A stretch of 64,000 nt of DNA from Sabellastarte sp. h YS-2021 (taxonomy: Eukaryota; Annelida; Polychaeta; Sabellida; Sabellidae): positions 5,955,962 to 6,019,961 of the forward strand of contig OZ024933.1 of assembly GCA_964017235.1 (NCBI GenBank). The letters run 5' to 3'. A model generated the notes under the pieces. The model had not been told where the DNA came from. It did not search any database and saw only the letters and a program-made list of their open reading frames with translations. The position numbers and the translations under genes were made by a program. This document shows, piece after piece, positions 9,971 to 22,192 of this stretch; position 1 is the stretch's first letter, and each line of letters begins with the position of its first letter.

Positions 9971-12900
9971 CTAGATTGGGCCAACTCGGCGCCAACATAT
10001 CCCCAGACAGGTCATCACTCACGAAACAGGTTTTGATCGGGAATTTTTTAAAACATAATTACCCATTATTATATGAACTTCAGCACATCAATCTACTCTG
10101 TTTATATCTTCCCAAGGAAGATGGTGTATCCCCAGACGCCGAATACATAACTCAAATTATATTTTCAATCTTCCTGCAATGATAACTCTAAACCTATTTT
10201 CAAAGTATTTAAATGATTGATGATTGAATGTCCATTCTAAAATAATAATCCCAAAAGAGCATATCTGTTTCTATATTTGTTGACAAATAAAATATTATTT
10301 TTAACTCAACTCATCATACTTTTCAATCTTCCTTCAAAGTATTTAAATGATTGATGATTCAATGTCCATTCTAAAATTCATAATCCCAAAATCGCATATC
10401 TGTTTCTATATTTGTTCACAAATAAAATATTATTTAAAAAAAAATTATTTATATTATTATTTTATTATATTATTTTTAGAATTTGCAAATTGTTTTCAGT
10501 TATTCATTTCCTCTATACCTATATATGTGGTCCATATATATGCAACCTAAATATGTGACACAATCTCAGTTCTGACTCCCCTTTGTGTTATATGTAATGA
10601 AGCCCACCACCTCCCACCCCCACCCCTCTCCCCTTCTCCACACCTCTCTAACTATTACACAAGATCTGCAACCCCATTGAGTTCTTTGTTTCATATCTGA
10701 TATCATTAAATACCTTTGTTTATTTAGTGTCACTCAATATAGTTGGAGGTCCCAGAGGTGGGTGGGGGGAATCCGGGTGGGGGATGTGGGTTGGGACTAC
10801 AAAGAGATGGAGTGCTACAGCATAAATGGTAAACAAACAATCTATATAAAAGGGGTACTCAAATACAAAAAGAATTGAGAATTTTAAGTATGTGATTATC
10901 AACTGAAATGAGTTCATAACTGTAGGAGCTGTGCCAAAATTAACTGAGGCAAGTTGAATAAAACTGGGCTAGTTGAGGGTTAAAAATCCCCTAGTTTTAC
11001 TACATAAGGATATAATTTCATTAATATTGGGACTTCAAGCTCACTTAAAGTGTCCATTTTGTGTACTTGAATATGTTTAACCAGTTTCATTTTAAAAAGT
11101 TAAAAACTCAGCAAGCAGAGGTATAACACACAAAAATAAGTTCTTAAAAGACTAAGATAGCCATAACATTATTAATATTCAAAATTTAAATAGACAGGCA
11201 TTTCCTTTTAAAAATTCAAAGATTTCAGCTCTATAACCCACATAGTTTGACAGTTACTGGGCTTTAAAGTGGCATAATGTCCATAAATTGGGTTTCTGTG
11301 GGCATTTTACAATTGTTAAAGAGACCTTAGCAATTAAACTACAGATCTGAAACTTTTTGGGGGACATACATAACATAACAAACAAAAATTATATATAATA
11401 CAGTTTAAGACTTGTCACACTAAGCATTTCCAAATAACAGGGCAAAATACAGAAAAAATGTCAAAACAGGCACTTGGGCGAGTGTCTATGGCCCTCATAC
11501 ACAGGTTAAATGTCTACTAAAAACCTTGATTTTCGGCATATGTAAAAAGGACATAATAATGCATTCCCAGATGGGATTTCAGCTCCATCAATCACATAGT
11601 TTAACAGTCACAGGGCTTAAAGGTGGTAAAAAGTCCAAATATTGGGTCTCTGTGGGCCTTTTAGAGATCTCGGATGTGGCTCTCAAATTAAAGCTTCAGA
11701 CTTAAAATTTGTTACATACTAAGATTACACATAGAATATGTATCTAATAAAGTTTGAAACTTCTCAGACTTACCATTTCCAAGTTACAGAGCAAAATATG
11801 TGAAAAATGTCTTAAAAGGGTCACTCAGGTGGGTGTTTAAGGTCCTCATGCACAGGTTAAATGTCTACTTGAAGCCTTGATTTTTGGCACATGTAAAAAG
11901 AACATAATAATGTATTCCCAGATGAGATTTCAGCTCTATCAGTCACATAGTTTAACAGTCACAGGCCTTAAAATTGGCAAAAAGTCCAAATACTGGGTCT
12001 TTATGGGGCCTTCTAGAGACCTAAATGTGGCCTTCAAATTAAAGCTTCAGACCTATAATTTGTCACATACTAAGATTACACATAGAATATGCATCTAATA
12101 CAGTTTGAAACTTCTTAGACTTACCATTTCCAAGTTACAGGGAAAAATATGTAAAAAATGTCTAAAAATGGTCACTCGGGTGGGGATTTATGGTCCTCAT
12201 ACACAGGTTAAATGTCTTCTTAAAGCCTTAATTTTTGGCACATATAAAAATAACATACTAATATCTTCTCAGATAGGATTTGAGCTCTATCAGTCACATA
12301 GTTTGACAGTCACAGGGCTTAAAAGTAGCAAAAAGTCCAAATATTGGGTCTTTGGGAGCCTTTTAGAGACCTCAATTTGACCTTCAAAATTAAAGCTTCA
12401 GACTTAAAATCTGTTACATACTAAGATTACACACAGAATATATATCTAATACAGTTTGAAACTTGTCAGACTTACCATTTCCAAGTTACAGGGAAAAAGA
12501 TGTGAAAAATGTCTTATAAGGGTCACTCGGGTGGGTGTTTATGGTCCTGATACACAGGTTAACTGTCTATTAAAGGCCTAAATGTTGGGGCACATATAAG
12601 AAAACACAGATATATTCCCAGATGATATTTAACTTAGATGAGAGACATAGTTTGAAAGCTACAGTGCTTGAAAGTGGCAAAAAGTGCATAAATTGGGTCT
12701 CTGTGGGCACTTTTGAGACCTTAAGTCGACCCCTTTGGGTAAACCTACAGCCCCAAAATTTTCTACAGACAAGGATTACATATCAAAGTTATACCTAGCG
12801 CAGTTTGAGACTCATCAGAATTATCACTTCCAAATTATAGGGCAAAATATGTGAAAAGTATAGCAAAAAATCCCTAAGTGGGGGTATTTATGGGCCTCAA

Positions 12901-13254
12901 ACACAATTTTCTCCTCAACTTAAAGTCATGATTTTCGGCACATGTACTAAGAACATATTAATGTGTTGTCAGGTAAAATTTCAGCCAGCTGAGCATCATA
13001 GTTTGTGACCTACAGGGCTCTAAGTGGCCAAAAGTCCAATTTCTGACCTTAAGGTGGCCATAAGTTCTTTTTTACTGGGAGTTTAAGGTCACCTTAAAAT
13101 AGGGATCTTCCTTTGGGCACCCTTAACATGTGTACCAAGTTTGAAAAAAAAATATTAATTTGTTTTTGAGTTATCGCGTCCACAAGGAAATTTCTACGGC
13201 GGCGGCGCGACGGACCTGAATCCAATATATCCCCGACTTTCGTCTGGGGATATA
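9971..13254 (-). mobile_element. Helentron-like non-autonomous element, family A, copy 2
   Basis: It is near-identical to 1558-4806 from CTAG to GGGGATATA. Visible differences include a 26-bp segment near 10794 (GGGACTACAAAGAGATGGAG...) absent from copy 1. The flanks are unrelated, so this is transposition rather than segmental duplication. In this copy the 3' hairpin is good: TTGGGCC, loop AACTC, GGCGCCAA (9976-9995, one bulge), right next to CTAG. It lies in an MDH2 intron. Confidence 0.88.
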
Positions 13255-13408
13255 ATTATGGCTCATGTATGCTCGTGGTTAATTTTCACCATATCCATGA
13301 CAATCACAGGAAATAACGGATTTTGTTCATTTTAAAGCCATTTTTTAAATTTTTAATCTGGAGCTCTAGCAAGGCTCGTCCCTCTAGAGATCTTTTTTAT
13401 GCCACCAG

Positions 13409-13842
13409 TAGAGCTGAAACGATTATTCCTACCAATCCACTAGTAGGTTATCAAAGCACTAGTCGACGCCAATATTATGAAATCGGTTAACTGTTTTCTT
13501 GTGTATATCACCACATAGTGGATTATACGCGATCGTTGGAACTATGATGTATCTCGAGTTAAGACCTTAAAAGTAAAAAACGTATCAAATTAAAGCATTT
13601 TATATGCATTTTTTTTTTAAATATATCAAAATATTACATTATTGGCCAATTTACCCAATAATCTGGTGAATTCTTTGCTTATCAGGATCTCGCGATCCGC
13701 CATTTTGTTTGTTTACATCCGGAACACACACATTTTCGGTATTTCTCATACACGCTAAACGTCAGAAACAATTAATCGGTTAGTTGACAGTTCGTGCAAG
13801 CGACTACCCGGCTACCAAATTTTGCTAATCATTTCAGCTCTA
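13409..13842. mobile_element. hAT-type MITE, TAGAGCTGAAA ends
   Basis: 434 bp from TAGAGCTGAAACGATTA to TAATCATTTCAGCTCTA, a long terminal inverted repeat. The flanks are GCCACCAG (13401-13408) and GTCACCAG (13843-13850). It contains CCGCCATTTTGTTTGTTTAC, a stretch shared by several MITEs in this window. Confidence 0.85.
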
Positions 13843-13874
13843 GTCACCAGACTTTCATGAGAATTGTGTAGTTT

Positions 13875-13970
13875 GAGGAGTACCTATCATTTCACTGAAG
13901 TTAAGCAACAATGGGCTATGTAAGTTGGTGGGTGACCATCTGAGTTCTAGACCAGCTATGTGATGTGCCC
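13875..13970 (+). repeat. 5S rRNA-like SINE fragment
   Basis: CTGAAGTTAAGCAACAATGG and TGGTGGGTGACCATCTGAG follow the order of the 5S rRNA internal promoter region (GGAAG.TAAGCA... then TGGATGGG.GACC..CTG). It resembles 39755-39900. It is too diverged to be a 5S gene. Confidence 0.45.
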
Positions 13971-14388
13971 GAGTCAGAATTTGTTTTTTTTTGTTGCCAG
14001 ACTTTTATAAGTTCTTGTTGTAAATGATCCCACAACTAGCGAGATATTGTGAAGAGAGTAAACATCATTTTTACCTAGTACAAAGTAAAAATGTGACATA
14101 TTTCATCAAATGTGTACATGTTTCATTGTTTGATGACTCATCAGCCAATAAAATAAGAACATTTTGAAAAACCAAAAATAACAAAATTATATAGCGGAAT
14201 ACCGTTGACATCACTAAACATCAACAATTTAACAAACCATAATGGTATGTTATTTCAGTTAAGAGATCACTTTTACCACAAACATCAATCAATACGGGGG
14301 ATGCAAACTGTACATTAATATTGACAAAGAAATTTCAACTCAATATCATCACTACTTCTGCCCTCCAAAGTGACTTCTATAACATTAC

Positions 14389-14557
14389 CTGTGACCTTTG
14401 CACTGGTGGATATATGGCTCAGATCTGCTGCCACGCCAGGCGTGTGCACAATGTCATAGAGTGAGAGGTGGGAAATACGTGGGTTCATCTTAAGAAGCAA
14501 AGACATGGGCTGCCCAATCCCACCACTGGCCCCAAGAACTGCCACCTTGTGATGATT
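14389..14557 (-). CDS. MDH2: Mitochondrial malate dehydrogenase, NAD-binding exon (first exon found)
   Basis: This exon encodes the N-terminal Rossmann fold of mitochondrial malate dehydrogenase, which interconverts malate and oxaloacetate with NAD in the TCA cycle and the malate-aspartate shuttle. The 56 codons read [20 protein letters not shown] and onward; the GASGGIGQ dinucleotide-binding loop and the acidic residue in LYDIV are typical of the family. On the minus strand the acceptor is ...TTTTGTAG before AATCATCAC, and the donor is ...AAGGTCACAG|GTAATG, so the exon is 169 bp, entering in phase 0 and leaving after one base of a Gly codon. The next exon supplies the missing GT. The exon with the start codon and transit peptide should lie at higher coordinates; I could not identify it. 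Family assignment is certain, and the mitochondrial form is preferred over the cytosolic one from the [17 protein letters not shown] wording. Confidence 0.95.
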
Positions 14558-15240
14558 CTACAAAATAATCAATTTGTGCTGGTCTGTGTTATAGTGTTAT
14601 GAATAATGGACAAACATCCACTCTGGTAAAACGTTTACACAACAGAATATCTATAAACTTCTATAACCATAAAAGAACGTTTTAACTACTGTGTTCATTT
14701 ATTTACAATAAAAAGCATAACAAAATTAACCTTATTTACAGTTCTGCATTACTGTTATAATTATTTGTTCTATCTGTTTCAACACCCAAAATTGTTTGTC
14801 TCCGATAGTTTTTGAGGCTGTGATGAACCTGGGTAGTTGAGCAATAACTTGCTAAAAAGGTACTTTTGAAGATTTGCCTGAAACTCATGGCCATGAAGAC
14901 TTGTTACTGTTAACTTTTCCAAATGAATGAATCTTAATATCAAATACATGTACACACCCAACTCATTAACATTAAAATATGAACATTTTATTTATTATTG
15001 GTGGTAATTGGTACCTAAAGATCAACAAAAGGCTTTGAAGATATCTGACCACTATTATGAAGACTGGAAATGCGGAGTGAACAAAAAACTCGCCACTGCG
15101 CATTGTTGCTAGCATACATTACAATGCGATGGATCTGATAGTAAAACTAGTTACACAGACTGGATATCAGGAAAGATATAGTTCCTACAACTACTACAGT
15201 CGTTTTTGTGTTAAAATCATACCGGTCTTTACAATAGCAA

Positions 15241-15865
15241 CTAGACCTACCCATCGAAGAGCCGATGCAAATTTGTATCCACCGGAAAGACAACTAACTA
15301 AAGTCAGTGAACCATCGTTTGACCTTGAAGGAGGGGCCAAAGGTCAAATCTAACATCACAAGATTCCAAGCCCAAGATTTCATATGAGTTGGTTTCGCAT
15401 TGTAAACCTCTAGGATCAATAATAAGCGAGTTATAAGCACTTTTAACTTTGGCTATCCTCATTTGACCTTCCCAAGGTCAAATCCGACCACACCAAAAGA
15501 TTTCCAGCAGATGATTTCCAATATGTTGGTTTACCATCCCAAACCTCTAGGACCAATAATAAGCGAGTTATAAGCACTTTTAGGTTTGGCTATCCTCGTT
15601 TGACCTTGAAGGAGGGATCCAAGGTCAAATCTGACCACATCAAAAGATTCCCAGCCCATGATTTCCTATAGGTTGGTTTACCATACCAAACCTCTAGTAC
15701 CAATAATAAGGGAGATATAAGAACTTTTCATGACTGACAAGGAAATGCCTATGGCGGCCATCTTGTTTTTCAAAATGAGGCCAAAAATATTCCCAGGCAA
15801 TATTTTATGGTAATGAATATACCGGGTATCTTGCAAATTGAGAAGGCTAGCTATAATATATATAT
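15241..15865 (-). mobile_element. Helentron-like element, family F, 5'-truncated copy
   Basis: The 3' end on minus is CCGGTGGATAC, hairpin CATCG-GCTCTT-CGATG, GGTAGGT, CTAG. Three to four central units carry AATAATAAGCGAGTTATAAG and CCAAGGTCAAATC. It loses similarity to 28679-28900 near 15863, before the 5' palindrome. Confidence 0.75.
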
Positions 15866-15948
15866 GCAGCAAAAGGTACCATTTTGAATCATTTTAGCAG
15901 GCCTAAGGTGACCTTGAAAACAATAGCCAGGGTCAACAAACTAGATGC

Positions 15949-16027
15949 TGGTACTCAACATCCAAAGCCATTTTCAATAGTTTTCATGGAATACAGTCAG
16001 CACTAAGTGTGAAAATATCTCCAAAAT
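15949..16027 (-). repeat. Fragment of a family C central repeat
   Basis: On minus it reads GGAGATATTTTCACACTTAG, then AACTATTGAAAATGGCTTTG and GAGTACCAGCATC, matching the 175-bp units at 49970-50400. It is broken at 16028 by a family B element. Confidence 0.7.
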
Positions 16028-17457
16028 TAGCATCAGAGATGCCCGTACCCCACAGCCTGGGGAAATAGTATTCAATAGTGTAGGGATTGGTGCTCGATCT
16101 TTCAATATCGATCGATCATCTCACAGAACTGCCGATATCGACACATACTACTGGCATTTCAATATCGAAACCACATATAAGAAACAGACAAAAAAAAAAA
16201 TAAACAGAGTCAATTTACTGTTTAATTGAAGATTTATTATATAAACGCCTTAAAAAAGCACATTTACAACCGAAATAAACTGGTTCAAGCCTGGCGCCAT
16301 CTTTGTTTACATTTTCAGTGACAACTTCCGGTTTCACGGAAGAGAAACAAAACCTGACAGCTAGTATACAGGAAAGCATGAAAACTCTCATTTGATTGGA
16401 TTTTTGTTCATTTTATTTTATTTTATATCGCAGAAATATATTTTTGGTGCAAAAATAATATGCTATGATAATTTTGTGATTTAATATATGCATGTTTTCA
16501 AAGAACCTGTATTATCGCCCACGGCTTACATTAACGGTCCCGATATTGAAATATCGATCGATCTGCCACCCTAAATTTTCATTTGATATCGATCCTCAAC
16601 ATGGCAGTCGATCCCTATACTAGTATTCAACACCATGAGATATAGAAGCAGTGAAACAGTACAAAGATCGGGATACTTTCAGAGCAGTGTCAGTTATATT
16701 AAGGTCTAAATGATGTTTAAGTAGACAAAATAACATCTAAGAGAAACAAAATGTATGCAAAGAAAACAATTTAATAGCAAGATGACAGCATTAATCAGTA
16801 AACTAAAACCTATGATGCACACCTACAACCCCAAAGCAATGTACCAACTATCAACTTCCTACACTTCACAGTTTCAGAGATATTGCCGGGACAAAACTTT
16901 AAAGGTCAAGATCACTAAGGCATGGTCAAATGTCAAATCAAGGTCACACAATGACACTGCACAGTGCACACCTACAACCCCCAACCAATGTGCCTACCAA
17001 GTATCAACTTCCTACACCTTACAGTTTCTGAGACATAGCCCAGACAAGATTTTATAGGTCAAGGTCATTACGGCAAGGTCAAAGGTGAAATCAAGGTCAC
17101 ACCATGATGTTACACTCCTACACCCCTTAACCAATGTCCCTGCAAAGTATCAGCTTCCTACACCTTATGGTTGCCAAGATATAGCCCGGACAAGTTTTTC
17201 AAACTCAAGGTCATTGTGGCAAGGTCTAATCAAGTTCTCACCATGACGTTGCACACCTACACCCCTTAACCAATGTCCCTACCCAGTATGAACTTCCTAC
17301 ACTTTATGGTTTCTGAGATACAGCCCGGACAAACTTTTCCCGCTGCCAGCCCAACCGCCCACCAGACCAACCACCAACCCGCCCAAACGCCCATCCGGAC
17401 CGGCGGACACCATGGGTAAAAACAATAGCCTGACAGCCCTTAAGGGCTGTGGGGTAA
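16028..17457 (-). mobile_element. Helentron-like element, family B, copy 1 (interrupted by a hAT MITE)
   Basis: The 5' end on minus is TTTTTACCCCACAGCCC with the perfect 18-bp palindrome ACAGCCCTTAAGGGCTGT (17433-17450), then a CGGACCGGCGG-type GC patch. Central units of about 150 bp (TATCAACTTCCTACAC, AAGGTCAAGGTCA as read on plus) follow. The 3' side has GGCTGTGGGGTA (inverted copy of the 5' end), then hairpin GCATC-TCT-GATGC and CTA. It is interrupted at 16076-16622. Confidence 0.82.
16076..16622. mobile_element. hAT-type MITE nested in family B element
   Basis: 547 bp with TIRs TAGTGTAGGGATTGG and ATCCCTATACTA. A perfect 8-bp duplication GTATTCAA lies at 16068-16075 and 16623-16630. Copy 2 of family B (58760-58810) shows the uninterrupted site, GGTGTTGAAAATATTTCCC. 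Confidence 0.9.
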
Positions 17458-17667
17458 AAAGTAATGTGTCAGTGAATCTGATTAGCTTAAAGGCACAAAT
17501 TCTTGCAGGAGAAGACATTGTGACAAACAACTTAAATGTCACTTTGCTGTTTACAAAAAAAACACTGAAAAAATACCCACAATGTTTATACAACTGTACA
17601 GAGTTAGAATTCTTTTACATATAAATATTAAAAGACACACACATTGTTTTCGTAAGTATTTTTAGAG

Positions 17668-17892
17668 GGGCTCAATGGTGTAGCAATTAGAGTGCTTGCT
17701 ATTAACCACTGAGGACGCCAGTTCTAATCTCAGCCCAGGCACTTCATATTGGAAAGTTGGTAGTTACTTGCCAATGCCTGGTGTTTTACAGTGCATAATC
17801 TTGACCAACACGCATGCACTGGTTCCTACACCCTTAAACTACTCGTTGCAATATGACCCTGACTGCTGAACACAATATAAAACAAAAATAAC
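17668..17892 (+). repeat. Diverged tRNA-derived SINE copy
   Basis: GGGGCTCAATGGTGTAGCAA, GTTCTAATCTC, GGAAAGTTGGTAGTTACTTG and ATATGACCCTGAC keep the order of the family at lower identity, ending in an ACAAAAATAA tail. Confidence 0.65.
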
Positions 17893-18360
17893 TCTAAATC
17901 ATAACTACTTTCATAGACTATGTATTATCGGATATATATTTTATGTAACATATAAACATTGGAAAAAAAAAACATTGTTTTGACAACTACTTTACAGACT
18001 TCAACTTCATACTTCAATGTATGTTTTCCACTACACAAAACCCTGTCATGCTGTCCTTCATTGAGTTTAGTTAATAAAATTGGTTTATGCCATCAAAAGT
18101 AAACAAAAGTGAGCTGTTGGTTTGACAAACACAAACTGTAATGAGCAACTCATGTCATAACAATTCCTTGTGTCAAGGTCAGTAAACAAAGTATATCTCT
18201 GGGGAAAAAAGAAACAACTTCAAATATTTATATGTTCAATATCAGTTACTACTAACAGACCTTATTGACCTATAGCGTAGTGCAGTTAATTATCTTTTTA
18301 TCAAAAATATATTTTTGAGTATTGTTATATACTTCTAATTATAAAGTAATATAAATAGTA

Positions 18361-18535
18361 GGGAAGGCTTGGTACCAAAAATATGTATATCGGGAGGTCA
18401 CCAATGCAAAACCCTACCACTTTCAGGACTGTGCGTTTTAGTACACCCCAAGCAAACACGGATGTTTCCTCTTGACATTGCACTAAAAGTCCCCAAATGC
18501 ACAAAATATGATCTCAAAATGTACAATGTCTTCAG

Positions 18536-18538
<3 letters not shown>
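18361..18538. mobile_element. Fragment of the 7805-8300 hAT-type family
   Basis: GGTACCAAAAATATGTATAT, TTTTAGTACACCCCAAGCAA and ATGCACAAAATATG match the reverse complement of 8140-8300. It ends at the poly-T run. Confidence 0.55.

Positions 18539-18578
<40 letters not shown>
18539..18578. repeat. Poly-T tract (about 40 nt)
   Basis: An uninterrupted run of T. On the minus strand it yields a spurious poly-lysine frame. Confidence 0.95.
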
Positions 18579-18580
<2 letters not shown>

Positions 18581-19565
18581 AATATTTTAAGTTCTTCCAT
18601 TTTATGTGCTGGCAAGCAAGATGGGGTTTGAAAAAATAAACAGCAAAATGACATTTAACATGTCCGTGGCAGTGCCCTCTTGTACAACAATTGTAATGTA
18701 AGTTGTGGTTGAATGCGAATTTTAGAACCGGTTTCCAAAAGTGTAAATTCGGTGAAAAACTAGGTGCGTCTGATTTATTAACACAAAGACATAAGTTTTC
18801 AAATGCGTACATGAGCTATAACTTGAATATAACAACCATGATGGGCTTTTTGAAGACTTTTGAGAACAAAATGCGTGATATATATTGATAGAACATTATA
18901 AAATACTTGACACATGTGGTTGCAGGTGAATATTTTGAAAAATTTAAGATAAAATAATGAATATGTGACAAAAACGGTTTTGGTCAAAAGAAAACGAAAT
19001 GTTGCCGGGTCAGTATCTTACGGTCGGCAAATAGGTTTCCCGTTTACACCACTAAATAATTGTAACTTATTTATCAAAACATGGCATGAGAGCTTGATGA
19101 AACTGATATATTTATTTTATTCATTTATTATAGTGACTTGCACGCACAATGCCCAGCCAAATATGGGTTTATATGTCACTTTTTGTACGAAGACATACAT
19201 GCGACACATGTGATTGTTTCCCAATACAAAACTATAGAAATATGTACTAGTTTATAAACGTTCAATACTTTTTATTACAATGAAGTATTATACAAAGAAA
19301 TTGAAAGAATCTCTGAATAAGAAAAGACCAAATTGATTTTATTTATCATATAACAATGACACTTTCTTAAAAAAAATATGGATGTAAGAACAATAACAAC
19401 TTAGCATAAACCATTCATGGATGATTAATTGTTTCCGGTGTTTTTTCCTTGTTTTGTTGAGCTCATTATTTTTTGATAATTTATTGACAAATATTCCATG
19501 AATCAGAAAGATAAACAATTAGAGGGTTTTCAATCTTATAAAATATCAAAGACAATTGTTCCTCA
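18579..19565. other. No recognisable gene
   Basis: AT-rich, with short open frames only. TTTTAGAACCGGTTTCCAAA here recurs at 54380, so it is at least partly repeat-derived. Confidence 0.5.
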
Positions 19566-19990
19566 TTAGATAATGTTTAAGAAATCTTTGTAAACTTGTG
19601 TTATTTGAGTAAACAATGATTTTCTTTGTTCTTTATACATGGGACAATGACATAAAAGGTGAATTTCCTCTTCTAGAGAACTCGTATTACAAACCGGACA
19701 TGTTCGTTCTTGTACATTGAGTTTTCTATCAGTTTTTGATTTAGGATCCTTGGTTGAGTGCCAACAACCGGATTCTATGCACAAAGGCAATACACCAGTC
19801 CTAAATTGTGCAAAGAGTGATCTTTTAAGCATTTAGGCATAAAACTTTGAAGATAATTGGCTCACTGTAGATAAGTTTTAAAATTTAAATATCTCATAAT
19901 TTCTAAGTTTTGGCTTTAATTTCACATCTATTCTCTCTTTGCTACATTTGAACAATTTTGATTTTACTTTTTTGAGATTAACTATATTCT
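19566..19990 (-). pseudogene. LINE-type reverse transcriptase C-terminal remnant
   Basis: On minus, an in-frame stretch reads ...LFAQFRTGVLPL..E.G.W... and CPVCNTSSLEEEIHLLCHCP, the RT C-terminal zinc-binding segment of non-LTR retrotransposons. Upstream (to 19990) the frame continues as KCSKERIDVKLKPKLRNYEI but is broken by stop codons. It is a decayed 3' fragment, and no catalytic RT motif remains. Confidence 0.75.
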
Positions 19991-20869
19991 GTTGCATAAA
20001 GTCTTCTATTTTGTCCAAAATAAATGAAAATGTTTTCAACACTTTCTGACCAGTTTAAAAATGTTAAGATCCCATAAGAAAACTAGTTTAGTTAAAGCGT
20101 CTCTTACATCCCATCACACGTGCTCGTAGTATGACTGGGTTACAGAGAAAAATCAATTGATTTGCAAGACACACTAAAGCTACACCTGCGATTTTATAAC
20201 AGAATATAAAGGTCGCATAGACCCCGTAATGAAAATTGGTATGCACATTATTCTCTGCATGCACGCAGTATGGCTACAAAGGCATCCATAGCTCCAGGGA
20301 AATTTACGAGAGGCTTGGGCACATGCCAATTTCCTTGCTCATGTTGTAAGTGCTCTCCATTACTTCAAGAGTCTTGGGATGTTTTCTTACAGGGTTTGTG
20401 TGTGCCGTATGATACACTTGCCTGTATATAAACCCACTATACGGTTTGTACTCTGTAGCCAGTTGAAGTCTGTTCTTGGATATTCAAGAAGTGACACTGT
20501 TGTTGGGAGAATACACTTTGTTTGCACACGTGTGCAAATCTCTACTACCCCACTACCAGGCTATGTTCATATTTTTCAACGATATTTGTAGCACACTCAC
20601 GTGTGTATACACGCATGATGGGAGAAGCTTAACCAGCAGTTATCCATTTTTTGAAGTCTATTCCAAAATCTGACTACACATACATATTTCCTAAACTTAC
20701 AAGGTTTACAACCAGCCAACCCATCTTCCCATTTAGAGCAGGAATGGGTGTGAACCCATACAGTCCAATGGACTTCTATTCTGTACTTTTACGGCACTTA
20801 ATCTCTGCCAGGCAGACTCTAAAAGTCTAAGGCAAAACACCAAAATCCTGTTTAAAACACCATCTACCT

Positions 20870-21060
20870 ATAGCCATTGCCAAGTCCAGCATCACGGAGA
20901 CGCCTGATAGAGTGTATGATAGTTGGGAATGCCTTTTTGAAGAGATACAATTTTAACCTTTTTCTAAAACAGAATAGATTTGGGGGGAGAACAATGGGGG
21001 ACCTCACCAGGCAAATCATTCTAAACCGTGGGAGCATCAAAAGCAAAGCTGTGAGCCTGT
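20870..21060 (-). pseudogene. LINE (CR1/L2-like) ORF2 C-terminus remnant
   Basis: On minus one frame reads SFAFDAPTV then a stop, NDLPGEVP, and another frame continues NLFCFRKRLKLYLFKKAF. This is the typical end of CR1/L2-type ORF2 (FA..AP..WN.LP... F...LK.YLF..AF). The frameshift and stop show it is dead. Confidence 0.65.
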
Positions 21061-21065
21061 TACTA

Positions 21066-21475
21066 GTGGTGTCATCACGAGTGGCGATATCGCAGACTAA
21101 CCGGTGATGATAAAAATGCACAATCATCGCGGATTAATGATCATCCGCGATGCATCTCATAAACATGTTCAACCATTAACTTTAGCTTATTTTCGAAGGG
21201 TTTAAATAAAAATATGGTGAATTATTCATCTAATTTGTACTTTTATGCGGTTTTGTTTTGATTTCTGATGTAACTATGGTGATGACCCTTTCCACTTCCT
21301 ACAGGAAGTGAAAAAACATAAGTTTTGTTTACTTTTTATTGCTTCAAATATCCACCATTTTAACAACTGACAGCACAAATGAAACATAAAATCTATTTTT
21401 TACTTCAGTATTAGTTGTCAATGCACATTATTTAAAGAACAAAGTTAGGTTTAATTTGTGAAATGATGACACCAC
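21066..21475. mobile_element. TIR element with GGTGTCATCA ends
   Basis: GGTGTCATCA at 21066 and TGATGACACC at about 21466 are inverted, with a second pair GCGATATCG/CGATATCGC nearby. A perfect inverted pair CATCGCGGAT/ATCCGCGATG (21125-21152) lies inside. Exact ends are unresolved. Confidence 0.4.
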
Positions 21476-21844
21476 GATATCGCTCAAAACACAAGATCCA
21501 AATAGTTTTCCATACTGTGAAACAGGAATTCTAACAGATATATCCTTGATCCTGATTGGCTAAATGACGAAATATATGGTTTCTATGAATGACCACTCAT
21601 TATGGCTGTTGTTTAACAGTAAAACACAAATAAAAGTGGATTATGACATTTATTTTACATGTAAGGTTACTAAAGTTGCTTTACATTGAAGTGTAAGCGG
21701 AAAACCGGTAGCTGAACTTTATGACGGTTTGCAATAATTTATTTACAGTATCGACGATACCAGTACTACCCTAACACCCCTAAATATTACCAACTTGATC
21801 AATCTGAACACACTGCATGGAATCAAGAAATTACTGGCAAGTTG

Positions 21845-22177
21845 CAACCAAAACACCTCACACTCAACAACTCGCACCCAAAAAACATATACAAATATTT
21901 AACATGTAATGCACACATCTACTTGTTAGGGTTCCCTGCAATATTTGATAATTAAATACATAAATATGTAATATGAGATCATGGACTCACGTGCAGTTTC
22001 CTGACATTATTTTAATAAAAATGCTATTTGATGAGCAAATACTTAAAAATCCCTAACGGAACTCATTAATATTCATAGAAAGTATATGAGGTCATGGAAT
22101 CCTGTGGGGTTTCCTCCACAATATTTAAAATGAATTCTGTGTGCGAGTTATTGGTTGTTACCTGTTTTGGTCTAGAC
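21845..22177. repeat. Imperfect inverted-repeat element
   Basis: CAACCAAAACACCTCACACT...AACTCGCACC at the left and GCGAGTTATTGGTTG...CTGTTTTGGT at the right are inverted, imperfect copies. Confidence 0.35.
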
Positions 22178-22192
22178 TTGCACACACACCTG

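Noticed and set aside
13875-13970. A 5S rRNA gene
   Set aside because: Only the internal region is recognisable and it is heavily diverged; the stem-forming ends are missing.
18483-18812. A 109-aa minus-strand frame with a poly-lysine stretch
   Set aside because: It reads through the reverse complement of the poly-T tract; no domain and no splice context.
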